NCBI GenBank assembly: GCA_902762655.1
Contig: CACWOZ010000002.1
Coordinates: 158,743-222,742 of the forward strand
Origin: an uncultured Bacteroidia bacterium
Lineage (GTDB): Bacteria > Bacteroidota > Bacteroidia > Bacteroidales > UBA932
Direction of reading: 5' to 3'
DNA length: 64,000 bases
The translations under genes were made by a program, and so were the position numbers. Below, piece by piece: positions 25,813-34,615 of this stretch (position 1 is its first letter; each line of letters opens with the position of its first letter). Below the pieces are notes generated by a model. It saw only the letters and a list, made by a program, of their open reading frames with translations. It was not told the DNA's origin and did no database searches.

Positions 25813-28194
25813 ATGAAGAAATTGTTATTTGTTTCCCTTTGCCTGTTGGCATGTCTGTCAGTTAATGCCAACACGAAACATTCGGTAGAATTGGCTAATG
25901 GGCTTTCAGTCAGCGTAGAAGTTTGTTCAAATACTATTTTTAGAGTACAGGTCAGCCCGGACGGACAGTTTCCGGAAGCACTTCTCAACCGTTATGGCAT
26001 AGTCAAGACCGACTGGCCCGGGGTTGGAGAGAAAGTGAGTGAAGAGGGTGGTGTCTTCAGTGTGAGCACGTCTTCTGCCAGCATCAGCATAGACAAGGCC
26101 TCTGGCACTATCTGCCTGAAAGATGCAAATGGAAAAGCAGTGGTGCGTGAGATTGTTTTCCATAAGGGAGGCAGCGATGAAGTAATGGCGCTTGCAGAAG
26201 CCGTGATCGATAAATTCGGCGGGCTGGTGGTTGCCAAGAACGATGGAATCATAGGAGATGACAACAACGCCAAGAATAAGCGAGACGTGGCCGAAGCTGG
26301 TGATCCCGAGACCTCCAGTATCATCAGCCTCAGCATGGAAGAAGGCGAACGCTTCTATGGCGGTGGCAGCACTTCCCGCGAGCATATACAGCACAGGGGA
26401 GAGATGCTTCGCATGTGGACTGCCTACCAGCACACGGAGATTTCTATGCCATTCATGATGAGTTCCCGGGGATGGGGGATATTCAACAACACTACCCGCA
26501 AGTGCCATTTCGATGTGGGTTATACCAATCCCGATCACTTCAATATTTACAATACCGCCAACGTTGCTGATTTCTACCTGATGGCGGGCTCTGACATGCC
26601 CTCGGTGCTGGACCTTTATACGCAGATTACCGGCAGGACCTATGTCCTTCCCAAGTGGGCGTACGGTTTTGCCTTCGGCCCTAATATGCGCGAAGATCAG
26701 TGGGCAATACTCAGTGACGCTGCTAATTTCCGCCAGATGGGAGTGCCGGTAGACCTCTTCTGGCTAGAGCCTCAGTGGATGGAGAAACGCTACGATTTCT
26801 CTACCTCTAAGCGCTGGAACTACGACAAGTTCTCGCCCGAACCCTACTGGCTCCAGGACAAGATGCCCAAGAAGTTCTATCCGCGCCTGTTCGTGGGGAA
26901 ACTCCGCAGTATGGGCATACACCTGGGACTCTGGCTGTGCGAAGAATATGACCACAGTATCATAGAAGAAGATCTGATAGCAGCCCGTGAAGGCCGGCCT
27001 CAATCCGGACTGGAGCATTGGCCGGACCACCTGACCACCTTTATGGACATGGGGGTGGACGGATTCAAACTGGACCCTGCCCGCACCATTGATGAGCATC
27101 CCAGCTGGAAATACCATAACGGGCTTAGCGACAAGGAGATGCATAATCTAAACCAGGTTCTTCTCGTGAAGCAGGTCGCAAGCATGACGCGCAAGCACAC
27201 AGGCAAGCGCAGCTGGCATCACTACTGCGGAGGATGGGCCGGGAGCCAGCATTGGACAGCCGCAAACAGCGGCGACAACGGTGGCGGCATCATCGCCCTG
27301 TTCGACCAGCACAATCTCGGTAATTCAGGCTTCATGAACCTGAGCTGTGATGTGATGAGCGTTCCCCGCGAGCAGGAGATGCAGGGGCTCCATTTCGGCG
27401 TGTTCCTTCCCTGGTTGCAGGTCAACAGTTGGTTCAGCATGATGCAGCCTTTCTATTATTCCGGAGTGGAAAAGGAAATGTACAAGTTCTATATCAATCT
27501 CCGTTATCAATTCATACCTTATATATATTCCAATGCTCTGGAAGGTGCGCTCACCGGTATGCCCATGGTGCGTTCCATGCCGCTTGAGTTCCCGGACGAC
27601 CGCAACTGCGACGACATGGTGTTCCAGTATATGTTCGGACGCCAATACTGCGTAAGTGCCTTCAGCAACGATATCTATCTTCCTGCTGGAGAATGGATAA
27701 ATGTCTGGACCGGAGAATTGGTGAACAGCAGGGGCGAGAAGATTACCTGTGAGATCCCTTACAACAGGGCAGGGCAGTTCTTTGTGCGCAACGGCGCCAT
27801 CGTGCCAACCCAGCCTGATGTGGAATTCATCGGCAGCAAGCCACAGACCGATTTTATTATAAAGGTCTACCCTCATGGGGAAAGCAGTTTCATCATGTAT
27901 GAGGATGACGGCGAGAGTTACGCTTACGAGAATGGAGCAATATCCTCTACTCTCTTCGAGTGCAAGCAGGACGGAAAGGCCGTTGATATCAAAGTCAACC
28001 CTGTAGAGGGCAGTTATGAAGGTATACCCGACGCACGCAACTACAGTTTCGAGGTGCGTTGCACGTCCAAGCCAAAGAAAGTTCTTGTGAACGGAGCAAA
28101 AACCAAGGACTGGACTTGGGTAGACAACACCCTGAAAGTGCCCGCCGTAAAAACCGACATACGCGAAACCGCAAACCTTAAAATCCAGTTGTAA
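25813..28194 (+). CDS. GH31 family glycoside hydrolase
   Basis: The product of about 793 residues has a signal peptide (MKKLLFVSLCLLACLSVNA) and is a periplasmic or surface retaining enzyme. The GH31 barrel is recognised by PKWAYGFAFGPNMREDQW, the nucleophile segment DGFKLDPAR and a later GDNGG segment near the usual acid/base position; the N-terminal galactose-mutarotase-like domain (ERFYGGGS) and C-terminal YEDDGESYAYE are typical. GH31 includes alpha-glucosidases and alpha-xylosidases; specificity is not certain. I chose the second ATG because it gives a standard signal peptide; an ATG at 25801 adds four residues. The stop overlaps the GH3 start by one base. Confidence 0.9.
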   Translation: MKKLLFVSLCLLACLSVNANTKHSVELANGLSVSVEVCSNTIFRVQVSPDGQFPEALLNRYGIVKTDWPGVGEKVSEEGGVFSVSTSSASISIDKASGTICLKDANGKAVVREIVFHKGGSDEVMALAEAVIDKFGGLVVAKNDGIIGDDNNAKNKRDVAEAGDPETSSIISLSMEEGERFYGGGSTSREHIQHRGEMLRMWTAYQHTEISMPFMMSSRGWGIFNNTTRKCHFDVGYTNPDHFNIYNTANVADFYLMAGSDMPSVLDLYTQITGRTYVLPKWAYGFAFGPNMREDQWAILSDAANFRQMGVPVDLFWLEPQWMEKRYDFSTSKRWNYDKFSPEPYWLQDKMPKKFYPRLFVGKLRSMGIHLGLWLCEEYDHSIIEEDLIAAREGRPQSGLEHWPDHLTTFMDMGVDGFKLDPARTIDEHPSWKYHNGLSDKEMHNLNQVLLVKQVASMTRKHTGKRSWHHYCGGWAGSQHWTAANSGDNGGGIIALFDQHNLGNSGFMNLSCDVMSVPREQEMQGLHFGVFLPWLQVNSWFSMMQPFYYSGVEKEMYKFYINLRYQFIPYIYSNALEGALTGMPMVRSMPLEFPDDRNCDDMVFQYMFGRQYCVSAFSNDIYLPAGEWINVWTGELVNSRGEKITCEIPYNRAGQFFVRNGAIVPTQPDVEFIGSKPQTDFIIKVYPHGESSFIMYEDDGESYAYENGAISSTLFECKQDGKAVDIKVNPVEGSYEGIPDARNYSFEVRCTSKPKKVLVNGAKTKDWTWVDNTLKVPAVKTDIRETANLKIQL

Positions 28195-30551
28195 TGAAAA
28201 GATACCTTCTTATAGCCGGTATCGTGCTTGCAAGCGCGTGCTCTTCAGGCGATTGGCATGACGCTTCCCTTAGCGCGGAGAAGCGGACCAAATTGCTCCT
28301 CAAGGAGATGACCCTAGAAGAAAAGATAGGGCAGATGTGCCAGTATGTAGGCCCCTGTTATGTCCCGCCGGACCAGGGCTCCCCATATAAGAATATCGAT
28401 GCTTCTGACGAGAATCTTGGCAACCCTGACTTGGCCGACCGTGTACGCGAGGGTAAGGTGGGATCCTTCATGCATGTGCTGACCGGGGAGGAGGCACACC
28501 AACTTCAGGTGCTTGCCAGCGAGTCCAGGTTGGGAATTCCTCTTCTTTTCGGCATCGATGCCATACATGGAAACGGCCTCCGTGCCGGCTGCACCGTGTA
28601 TCCGAGCAACATTAACCTTGCCTCTACCTTCCATCCGGAAATAATGGAAGAGATCGGCGCCCAGACTGCCGAGGAAATGCGTATGACAGGTATGTATTGG
28701 ACATTCGCTCCCAATCTCGACGTCGCCCGTGATGCCCGCTGGGGCAGGATGGGGGAGACCTTCGGCGAAGACCCATGGCTGGTGTCCCAGATGGGAAAGT
28801 ATAGTATCTGGGGCCTTCAGGGTCGCGACCGTAATTATTCCGAAGGCAAAGTCATGGCTTGCGCCAAGCATCTGATTGGCGGCGGGGAGCCTTTCGGCGG
28901 GCTCAACGCTTCGCCTATGGATATGAGTGAGCGCAAGATGCGCGAGCTTCATCTTCCGCCTTTTAAAGTGGCTGTTGAGGAAGCAAAAGTCGCTACGGTC
29001 ATGACTGCCCACAATGAAATCAACGGTATACCCTGCCACGGCAACAGCTGGCTTATCAATGACATACTGCGCGATGAACTCGGTTTCGACGGTTTTATCG
29101 TGAGTGACTGGATGGATATCGAGCGTCTTCACAGCATGCATCATTGGGTTTCCAGCGAAGATGAGGCATTCAAGGTTTCGGTTGAAGCTGGAATCGACAT
29201 GCACATGCAGGGGCCGAATTACTTCGAGTCGGTCCTGGACGGCGTGAAGAGCGGCCGTATCCCGGAGAGTCGCATAGATGAGGCGGCCGGCAAGATCCTT
29301 AAGGCCAAGTTTGAACTTGGCCTCTTCGAGGACCCTGTCCCTGCGCTCCCTTCCGAGCGAGGATTCGCCGCTATCCCTGAGCATCGGCAGACTTCGCTGG
29401 AGGCTGCCCGCGAGGGGATAGTCCTCCTGAAAAATGACGGGCTGCTGCCGCTCAATCTTCCCTCCGCGACGGGCAAAGGGCCCGTCTGTGTCCCGCGAGG
29501 GGACGCCAGTACGGGCATTGCCCGTCCGAAGGCTCTCGCAGCGCGCCGTATTTTTCTGTGCGGACCGAATATCGACAGCCAGACCATTCTGGGCGACTGG
29601 GTGGTTCCGCAGGATGATGACGACGTGATAACCGTCTACGAGGGTTTGCGTAGTTTATATCCCTCTGCCCGCATCGACACCATGACTTTCCGTGGTCGTG
29701 TGACCGCAATAGACGATGCTGGCATACGCCAGGCGGTTGCGAAGGCCCGACAGGCGGATGTCAATATACTCGTACTCGGAGAGAATTCCCAGCGCTATTC
29801 TGCATTCGGACGTACCTGTGGCGAGAACTGCGACAGGGATAATATCGACTTGCCAGGCCGCCAGCAGGAACTGCTGGAAGCGGTGGCTTCCTCCGGAAAG
29901 CCCACCGTGCTCATTCTGATGAGCGGCCGTGCCCTTGGAGTCACCTGGGCAGCCGAAAATCCTTCTGTTAACGCGATCTTGAATGTCTGGGAGCCCGGGC
30001 AGATGGGTGGTCAGGCAATAGCGGAAATCCTTGCTGGCATTGTGAATCCTTCCGGCAAACTCCCTGTCACCATCCCTCGCAATGCCGGTCAGATACAGTG
30101 TGTTTACAACCACAAGCATTCCCAGTATTCAAGGCAGTTCGCCCTTGCGGTTTCCGCTCCCTTGTATCCATTCGGTTTCGGCTTGAGTTATACTTCGTTC
30201 GAATATGGAGAACCTGTGGCATCAAAGAGAGAGATAAAGCCTGATGAAATAGTCAAACTGACTGTTAACGTCAAGAATACCGGCAATATGGGCGGATATG
30301 AGGCCGTGCAGCTGTATATACGCGACGAATACGGCTCCGTAACCCGTCCTGTCAAGGAACTCAAGGGTGTAAGGAAGGTATATCTTGAACCAGGAGAGAG
30401 CGCCGACGTGGAATTCGAGATTACTCCCGATATGCTTGCCTGCTGGGGTGCCTCTGAAAAATGGACCGTCGAGCCCGGAGACTTTACCATCATGACTGGA
30501 TCGTCTTCCGCTGACAAAGACCTCAAGAGCGTTTCACTTACTGTTATTTAG
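28194..30551 (+). CDS. GH3 family beta-glycosidase lipoprotein
   Basis: The 785-residue product has a lipoprotein signal (GIVLASAC) and the two-domain GH3 plan: an N-terminal barrel with FGIDAIHGN, KHLIGGGEP and the nucleophile Asp305 in FIVSDWMD, a C-terminal sandwich with ILVLGENSQRYSAFGRTCGE, and a fibronectin-like end (PFGFGLSYTSFEYG). Likely a beta-glucosidase or beta-xylosidase acting with GH31. Between the barrel and the second domain an unusual stretch of about 30 residues (from NLPSATGKG to PKALAARR) replaces the short linker seen in relatives; its DNA holds three hairpins. The last eight bases overlap the convergent recombinase gene. Confidence 0.92.
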   Translation: MKRYLLIAGIVLASACSSGDWHDASLSAEKRTKLLLKEMTLEEKIGQMCQYVGPCYVPPDQGSPYKNIDASDENLGNPDLADRVREGKVGSFMHVLTGEEAHQLQVLASESRLGIPLLFGIDAIHGNGLRAGCTVYPSNINLASTFHPEIMEEIGAQTAEEMRMTGMYWTFAPNLDVARDARWGRMGETFGEDPWLVSQMGKYSIWGLQGRDRNYSEGKVMACAKHLIGGGEPFGGLNASPMDMSERKMRELHLPPFKVAVEEAKVATVMTAHNEINGIPCHGNSWLINDILRDELGFDGFIVSDWMDIERLHSMHHWVSSEDEAFKVSVEAGIDMHMQGPNYFESVLDGVKSGRIPESRIDEAAGKILKAKFELGLFEDPVPALPSERGFAAIPEHRQTSLEAAREGIVLLKNDGLLPLNLPSATGKGPVCVPRGDASTGIARPKALAARRIFLCGPNIDSQTILGDWVVPQDDDDVITVYEGLRSLYPSARIDTMTFRGRVTAIDDAGIRQAVAKARQADVNILVLGENSQRYSAFGRTCGENCDRDNIDLPGRQQELLEAVASSGKPTVLILMSGRALGVTWAAENPSVNAILNVWEPGQMGGQAIAEILAGIVNPSGKLPVTIPRNAGQIQCVYNHKHSQYSRQFALAVSAPLYPFGFGLSYTSFEYGEPVASKREIKPDEIVKLTVNVKNTGNMGGYEAVQLYIRDEYGSVTRPVKELKGVRKVYLEPGESADVEFEITPDMLACWGASEKWTVEPGDFTIMTGSSSADKDLKSVSLTVI
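29468..29525 (+). repeat. Hairpin cluster inside the GH3 gene (in-frame insertion)
   Basis: Three short inverted repeats follow one another: GACGGGC/GCCCGTC (29468-29486, 5-base loop), GTCCC/GGGAC (29490-29504) and ACGGGC/GCCCGT (29511-29525, 3-base loop). The first and third share the same arm sequence. The block encodes most of a linker absent from usual GH3 proteins and is rich in G and C. It resembles a small palindromic element inserted in frame. Confidence 0.5.
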
Positions 30552-31461
30552 ACAAATATCTGCTTACGGTCTCCATGCACTTGAGTTTCTGCTCATTGTT
30601 TGGATGAACATACAGGTTGAGCGTCGTGCTGATGTTTGAATGCCCCAGCAGGACGCTCACTGTTTTATAGTCGCATCCGGACTCTATGCACCGTGTTGCG
30701 AAGCTGTGCCTGAGTCCGTGGAAACGGACGTATGGGAGGCCGGCGGATTTAATATAGTGATGATAATAGTTTCTGTACGTTCTTGGCTCGAGAGGCCGTT
30801 CCGACCCGCTCAGTACGAAATCCTCCGGTTTCTTCCCATGTAGGAGATTGGTAAGCAGACGTCCCAGGTCCTTGGTTAGTGGAATATCTCTTATTGAATT
30901 GTGAGTCTTAGCGCTGCTCAACAGCAGTTGTGTATGTGATTCGTCATTTTCTGGTGTGTAAACTCTCTCCAGGGTATCACGGACATGAAGAATCATTCTG
31001 CCCATATCTATGTCTTTCCACTGGAGGGCACATATTTCACCAATCCTTAATCCTGTCGAGAGGCATATGTAGATGCCTGCACTTCTGCAATCCGGATTGG
31101 ACCTGATGTGGTCGAGAATTGCCTGATGATCCTCACGGGAGAGCACCTCGATTTCTTTTCTGCCGACAGTGGACGGGTATTTTATATTCCAAATGGGGAA
31201 AGCCCATACTCCCATCTGGGCTCCGTATCTCACAATCATTTTCAGCACCGTGACTATGTCACGTACTGTGCTTGCCGCAACTCCATTTTCAAGTAGTTCA
31301 AGGACGTACATCTGTACTTCCTTCTCACTCAGATCCGTTTTTTCTCCAAAGATGGGAATAATGTGTAACCTGATGTGGTTCAGGTACATAGCATAGCTTG
31401 AAGTTTTAATGAATCTTTTCCGGTCTTCCTTCCACAAAGTGGCGGCTTCCTTTAAGGTCAT
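30544..31461 (-). CDS. Tyrosine recombinase (site-specific integrase)
   Basis: The 305-residue protein has an N-terminal SAM-like core-binding domain and a complete catalytic set: Arg139 (STGLRIGE), Lys185 (LSSAKT), His248 and Arg251 (RFHGLRHSFA), His274 (LLGHSN) and Tyr284 (LNLYVH). It therefore looks active. No phage, transposon or conjugation gene is adjacent, so it is not obviously part of a mobile island. Enzymes of this type in Bacteroides invert promoters and SusC genes; here the nearest candidate target is the inverted repeat at 38.1-38.6 kb. Its 3' end overlaps the GH3 gene. Confidence 0.93.
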   Translation of the reverse strand: MTLKEAATLWKEDRKRFIKTSSYAMYLNHIRLHIIPIFGEKTDLSEKEVQMYVLELLENGVAASTVRDIVTVLKMIVRYGAQMGVWAFPIWNIKYPSTVGRKEIEVLSREDHQAILDHIRSNPDCRSAGIYICLSTGLRIGEICALQWKDIDMGRMILHVRDTLERVYTPENDESHTQLLLSSAKTHNSIRDIPLTKDLGRLLTNLLHGKKPEDFVLSGSERPLEPRTYRNYYHHYIKSAGLPYVRFHGLRHSFATRCIESGCDYKTVSVLLGHSNISTTLNLYVHPNNEQKLKCMETVSRYLSK

Positions 31462-31525
31462 AGTTTAGTGTGTTTCTTAAATTGTCGGCGAATATAGTAA
31501 AATCTTAGAAATTAAAAACAAAAAA

Positions 31526-31551
31526 GAAGCCGTCCGGTGAGGGACGGCTTC
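31526..31551 (-). terminator. Rho-independent terminator after the Ig-domain lipoprotein gene
   Basis: GAAGCCGTCC (31526-31535) and GGACGGCTTC (31542-31551) form a perfect 10-bp stem with a 6-base loop. On the minus strand it is followed by TTTTTTGTTTTT. It lies 18 bases after the stop codon and ends the SusC-SusD-lipoprotein operon. Confidence 0.9.
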
Positions 31552-31569
31552 GATTTGATATAGAGTATC

Positions 31570-32958
31570 TTACCTTTCAAGAGCAAAACCGGGATTGTCT
31601 TTTCCACCGGTGTTGCACTGCCAGATTACATCGTAACCGCCGGCAGCGTTGACTGAAGCATAGTCGCTAGCCTTAGGAGTAGCACTCTTGCAAGCGCAGA
31701 AAGCAAGTCCAAGGATATCCTTTCCGTCACATTTCAGCCAGTCGTCCTTCCCGTAGTGCATTTTGCTAAAGGATTCAGTTGTAAGCCACAACCAACCCTT
31801 GTTAGTGCCTCCATTAAATGGAACAGGACAGAAGTTGTATGAACCCCAGCCATTTCCAAGTTCAGGGAGGAGAGTTATGTAGTCAAATCCACTCTTGCCA
31901 GTGTCGACTTTCTGAGCTTTTTCCCCGTCAAAGAAAATACCAATGCGGAATACTTTCTTCACATAATCGATATCAACGACACCTTCTGCAACGTAGGTGT
32001 TGATAAGACCGGTTATTGTAATGTTGTTGGTAATATCTTTGCTTCCATCATTTGCTGTCTGGCCTTCCTTTGCAGCAATAGTGATGCTCTTCTTTGTGTT
32101 GTTTCCAGCAGTGACACCAAGCTTTGCATTGGGCGCAAAAGTTTTTCCAGTGAAAGACCAGGTCCCAGCGAAGTCTTCAGGGCCAATCTGTGTGACGGTA
32201 ATGGATTTTCCGTTTTCGAATAACATTGTAGCTATGCGAATTTTCCCGGTTGTATTCTTATCCCAGGTCACGTTACCATTACTGTATTTAAGGAAGTCTT
32301 TTGTTACATCCTTGCTGCCACCTTCGATCTCTGCTTTTCCTTCGTTGTCATTTACCCAGATATTGAGATTATCACTCTTCTTGATGGTAATCTGGGCAGA
32401 AGCTTTGAAACCGCCATCATTCGTTGTTGCGGTAATCGTCACCTTGCCGGGAGCGAGAGTGGAAACAACACCGTCCTTGTTTACAGTTGCAAGATTTTTA
32501 TCGGATGATTCCCATGTAACAGTCTTGTCTGTTGCGTTAGCAGGCTGCACATTGGCTGTAAGAGTAAGCTCTGAGAAATCGTAAACCTCTGCAGTTGCAG
32601 GGCTTACAGTAACACCCGTAACCTTTACAGGATTGACGGTTACTTTGCATGTCGCGGTGCTCTTTCCGTTTTTGGCGGTGATGACAGCTGTCCCTACACC
32701 TACTGCAGAAACGCGTCCAAACTGCGAAACTGAAGCAATCTTTTTGTCGCTGGAGCTCCATGTAACCAGATTGCTTGTGGCATTCTCCGGAGCGATAACA
32801 GCGCTCAGTTCTCCAACTTCACCTACAGTCAGTGTAAGTGTTGTGGGACTGACAGTGATTCCATCGCTTTCTATTATTGTAACCTTTTCCTTTTCGCAAG
32901 AAACAACTGCAAGAAGGGAAGCGGCTGCGATAGCTACTATAGAAATGAATTTTTTCAT
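31570..32958 (-). CDS. Surface lipoprotein with two bacterial Ig-like domains
   Basis: The 462-residue product has a lipobox (AVVSC, Cys21) and an acidic start, as in surface-exposed Bacteroidetes lipoproteins. Two Big_2-type Ig domains follow (about 33-109 and 113-193), each with a VTWSSSD or VTWESSD core. Residues 195-262 are unassigned. Residues 263-462 form a domain also seen at the C-terminus of the metallophosphoesterase lipoprotein near 58.1-58.7 kb (shared IFFDGEKAQK, YDYITLLP-like and GxYNFxPxP patterns). Its position after SusC and SusD is that of a surface glycan-binding protein, so carbohydrate binding is inferred. Confidence 0.82.
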   Translation of the reverse strand: MKKFISIVAIAAASLLAVVSCEKEKVTIIESDGITVSPTTLTLTVGEVGELSAVIAPENATSNLVTWSSSDKKIASVSQFGRVSAVGVGTAVITAKNGKSTATCKVTVNPVKVTGVTVSPATAEVYDFSELTLTANVQPANATDKTVTWESSDKNLATVNKDGVVSTLAPGKVTITATTNDGGFKASAQITIKKSDNLNIWVNDNEGKAEIEGGSKDVTKDFLKYSNGNVTWDKNTTGKIRIATMLFENGKSITVTQIGPEDFAGTWSFTGKTFAPNAKLGVTAGNNTKKSITIAAKEGQTANDGSKDITNNITITGLINTYVAEGVVDIDYVKKVFRIGIFFDGEKAQKVDTGKSGFDYITLLPELGNGWGSYNFCPVPFNGGTNKGWLWLTTESFSKMHYGKDDWLKCDGKDILGLAFCACKSATPKASDYASVNAAGGYDVIWQCNTGGKDNPGFALER

Positions 32959-32969
32959 ATTAAAACAGT

Positions 32970-34589
32970 TTATTTAACCGAAGCCCAGTTTGTATTGGTG
33001 CTTGTTTCCTGAAGAGGAACTGCCAATATCATCTCGTCGACAGAGAGTTTATTGGCATCAGCCTTATAATAGTGATCAGCAGAGTTGCTGCGGTCCACAG
33101 CAATGTTCCACCTCTTGTTGTTGTAGTACTCGCGTCCACCTTCGCACCAGAGTTCGATACGGGTCTGAAGCTGTACCATCTGGAGAGCATTCATGCCGGC
33201 CATTCCGCTGTAGTTGTCGCAGGTGAGGGGAGTCTCCCCAGCCTTGGTGCGGGCCGCAAGCAGTTTGTTAAGAGTAGCCTTTGCATCGGCATCCTTTCCA
33301 CTCTGAGCTTGAGCCTCAGCAACCATTAGAAGAGCTTCGGAAGAACGGAAGATGTAGTTATCGCAATCCACATGATGATCTCTTGTGGAATAGCTCTTGG
33401 CAATGGTGGCAGCCCACTTGAGATTTGCATGTTCCGGTATACGGGCAGTCTTCTTGGTGGTCTCGTCGATTACATACTCGTAATCGACTTCCTTTGTTGT
33501 AAAGCGTGCCTTGCGGAAGTCTTTGTCATCCATGAGCTTGTAGAGACGGTCGTCAATACGGGGGGCATTTCCGCCATAACCGCCTTCACCTGCCTTGAAT
33601 ACGTTGGCAAAGCCATTCATGTAGGTGTTGGATCCTTCACCCTGAACGAATCCCATGATTGCCTCGGGATTGTGGGCAAGGGTCTGGAATGCATTGTCTT
33701 CGGCCTTGATTTCCTTGGTCCCTGCAACAATTGCATCGAGGTCAGCGTTGTCTGCGCCGTAATATGCTTCAGCAATGAAGGTGTTGTAGTGAGAAAGAAG
33801 AGCATTGCCGATAGTGATGGCAGTCTCCCATTCACCAGCCCAGAGAGCGGCCCTGGTGAGGAGGAACTGAGCAACACCGAGATCAATGTCATTAGGTTGG
33901 TCAGTGTATCCTGTAGTGCCGAGAATGTCAACAGCTTCCTTGAGGTCGTCAAGGATGAATTTGTAGGTTTCTTCGGCGGATGAAATAGGAGCAACGGGGT
34001 TTACATCATACTTGGTGTAAATGGGCATTCCATTTCCGGATTTTCCGTTCCTTGTATATGAGGGCTGGAAGCGTTCCATAAGCTGCATATAAGCATATGC
34101 GCGGACGCAAAGTGCCTGGGCCCTGAAGTTGGCTACTTTTGCACTTGCAGCATCCTTGGGCATATAAAGCAGAACCTTGTTGGCATTGGTGGTAAGCAGC
34201 GCTCCCATTGCCCAGTAAGGATAAGTATTGTCGGTATTGAACTGGCTCTTGATGAGCTGGTAGGCGTTGATGTGATGCCCGCTTGCTGTTTCAAGTGTTC
34301 CGGGGATCACGTCATTGCCGCGCATGCACATGAGGAAGTCCTGATCTACCTGGGAATTAAGAGGATATGAAGAATAACCCGACCAGGTCTGACCGGCGAT
34401 GTTGAAGTTGTTCTGCAGGTTGTTTCCGATTGCGGTAATGACCATGTCGATCTTTGCCTCGTCGGTGCCGTTCAGGATTTCCTGAACCTGCTCATCTGTA
34501 ATGCTGTTGGGAGGCGCAACATCCAGACTCTTGCAGGATGCGAAAGCAATCATTCCCAACACTGATAGAATAATGGATATCTTTTTCAT
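32970..34589 (-). CDS. SusD/RagB-family lipoprotein (module 1)
   Basis: SusD-type proteins sit as lids on SusC barrels and bind glycan at the cell surface. The 539-residue form has a lipoprotein signal (MKKISIILSVLGMIAFASC), tetratricopeptide-like helices (NFRAQALCVRAYAYMQLMERF) and the typical C-terminal LQTRIELWCEGGREYYNNKRW. I chose the ATG at 34589 for the standard signal peptide; the frame extends eight codons further to 34613, next to the SusC stop. It is clearly homologous to the SusD encoded at 42.1 kb. Confidence 0.93.
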   Translation of the reverse strand: MKKISIILSVLGMIAFASCKSLDVAPPNSITDEQVQEILNGTDEAKIDMVITAIGNNLQNNFNIAGQTWSGYSSYPLNSQVDQDFLMCMRGNDVIPGTLETASGHHINAYQLIKSQFNTDNTYPYWAMGALLTTNANKVLLYMPKDAASAKVANFRAQALCVRAYAYMQLMERFQPSYTRNGKSGNGMPIYTKYDVNPVAPISSAEETYKFILDDLKEAVDILGTTGYTDQPNDIDLGVAQFLLTRAALWAGEWETAITIGNALLSHYNTFIAEAYYGADNADLDAIVAGTKEIKAEDNAFQTLAHNPEAIMGFVQGEGSNTYMNGFANVFKAGEGGYGGNAPRIDDRLYKLMDDKDFRKARFTTKEVDYEYVIDETTKKTARIPEHANLKWAATIAKSYSTRDHHVDCDNYIFRSSEALLMVAEAQAQSGKDADAKATLNKLLAARTKAGETPLTCDNYSGMAGMNALQMVQLQTRIELWCEGGREYYNNKRWNIAVDRSNSADHYYKADANKLSVDEMILAVPLQETSTNTNWASVK

Positions 34590-34615
34590 ATTATAATTCA
34601 TTTTCATCCACATTT

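Noticed and set aside
28314..29384. Minus-strand open frame of 356 codons
   Set aside because: Antisense to the catalytic domain of GH3; low-likelihood composition and no signal peptide or domain.
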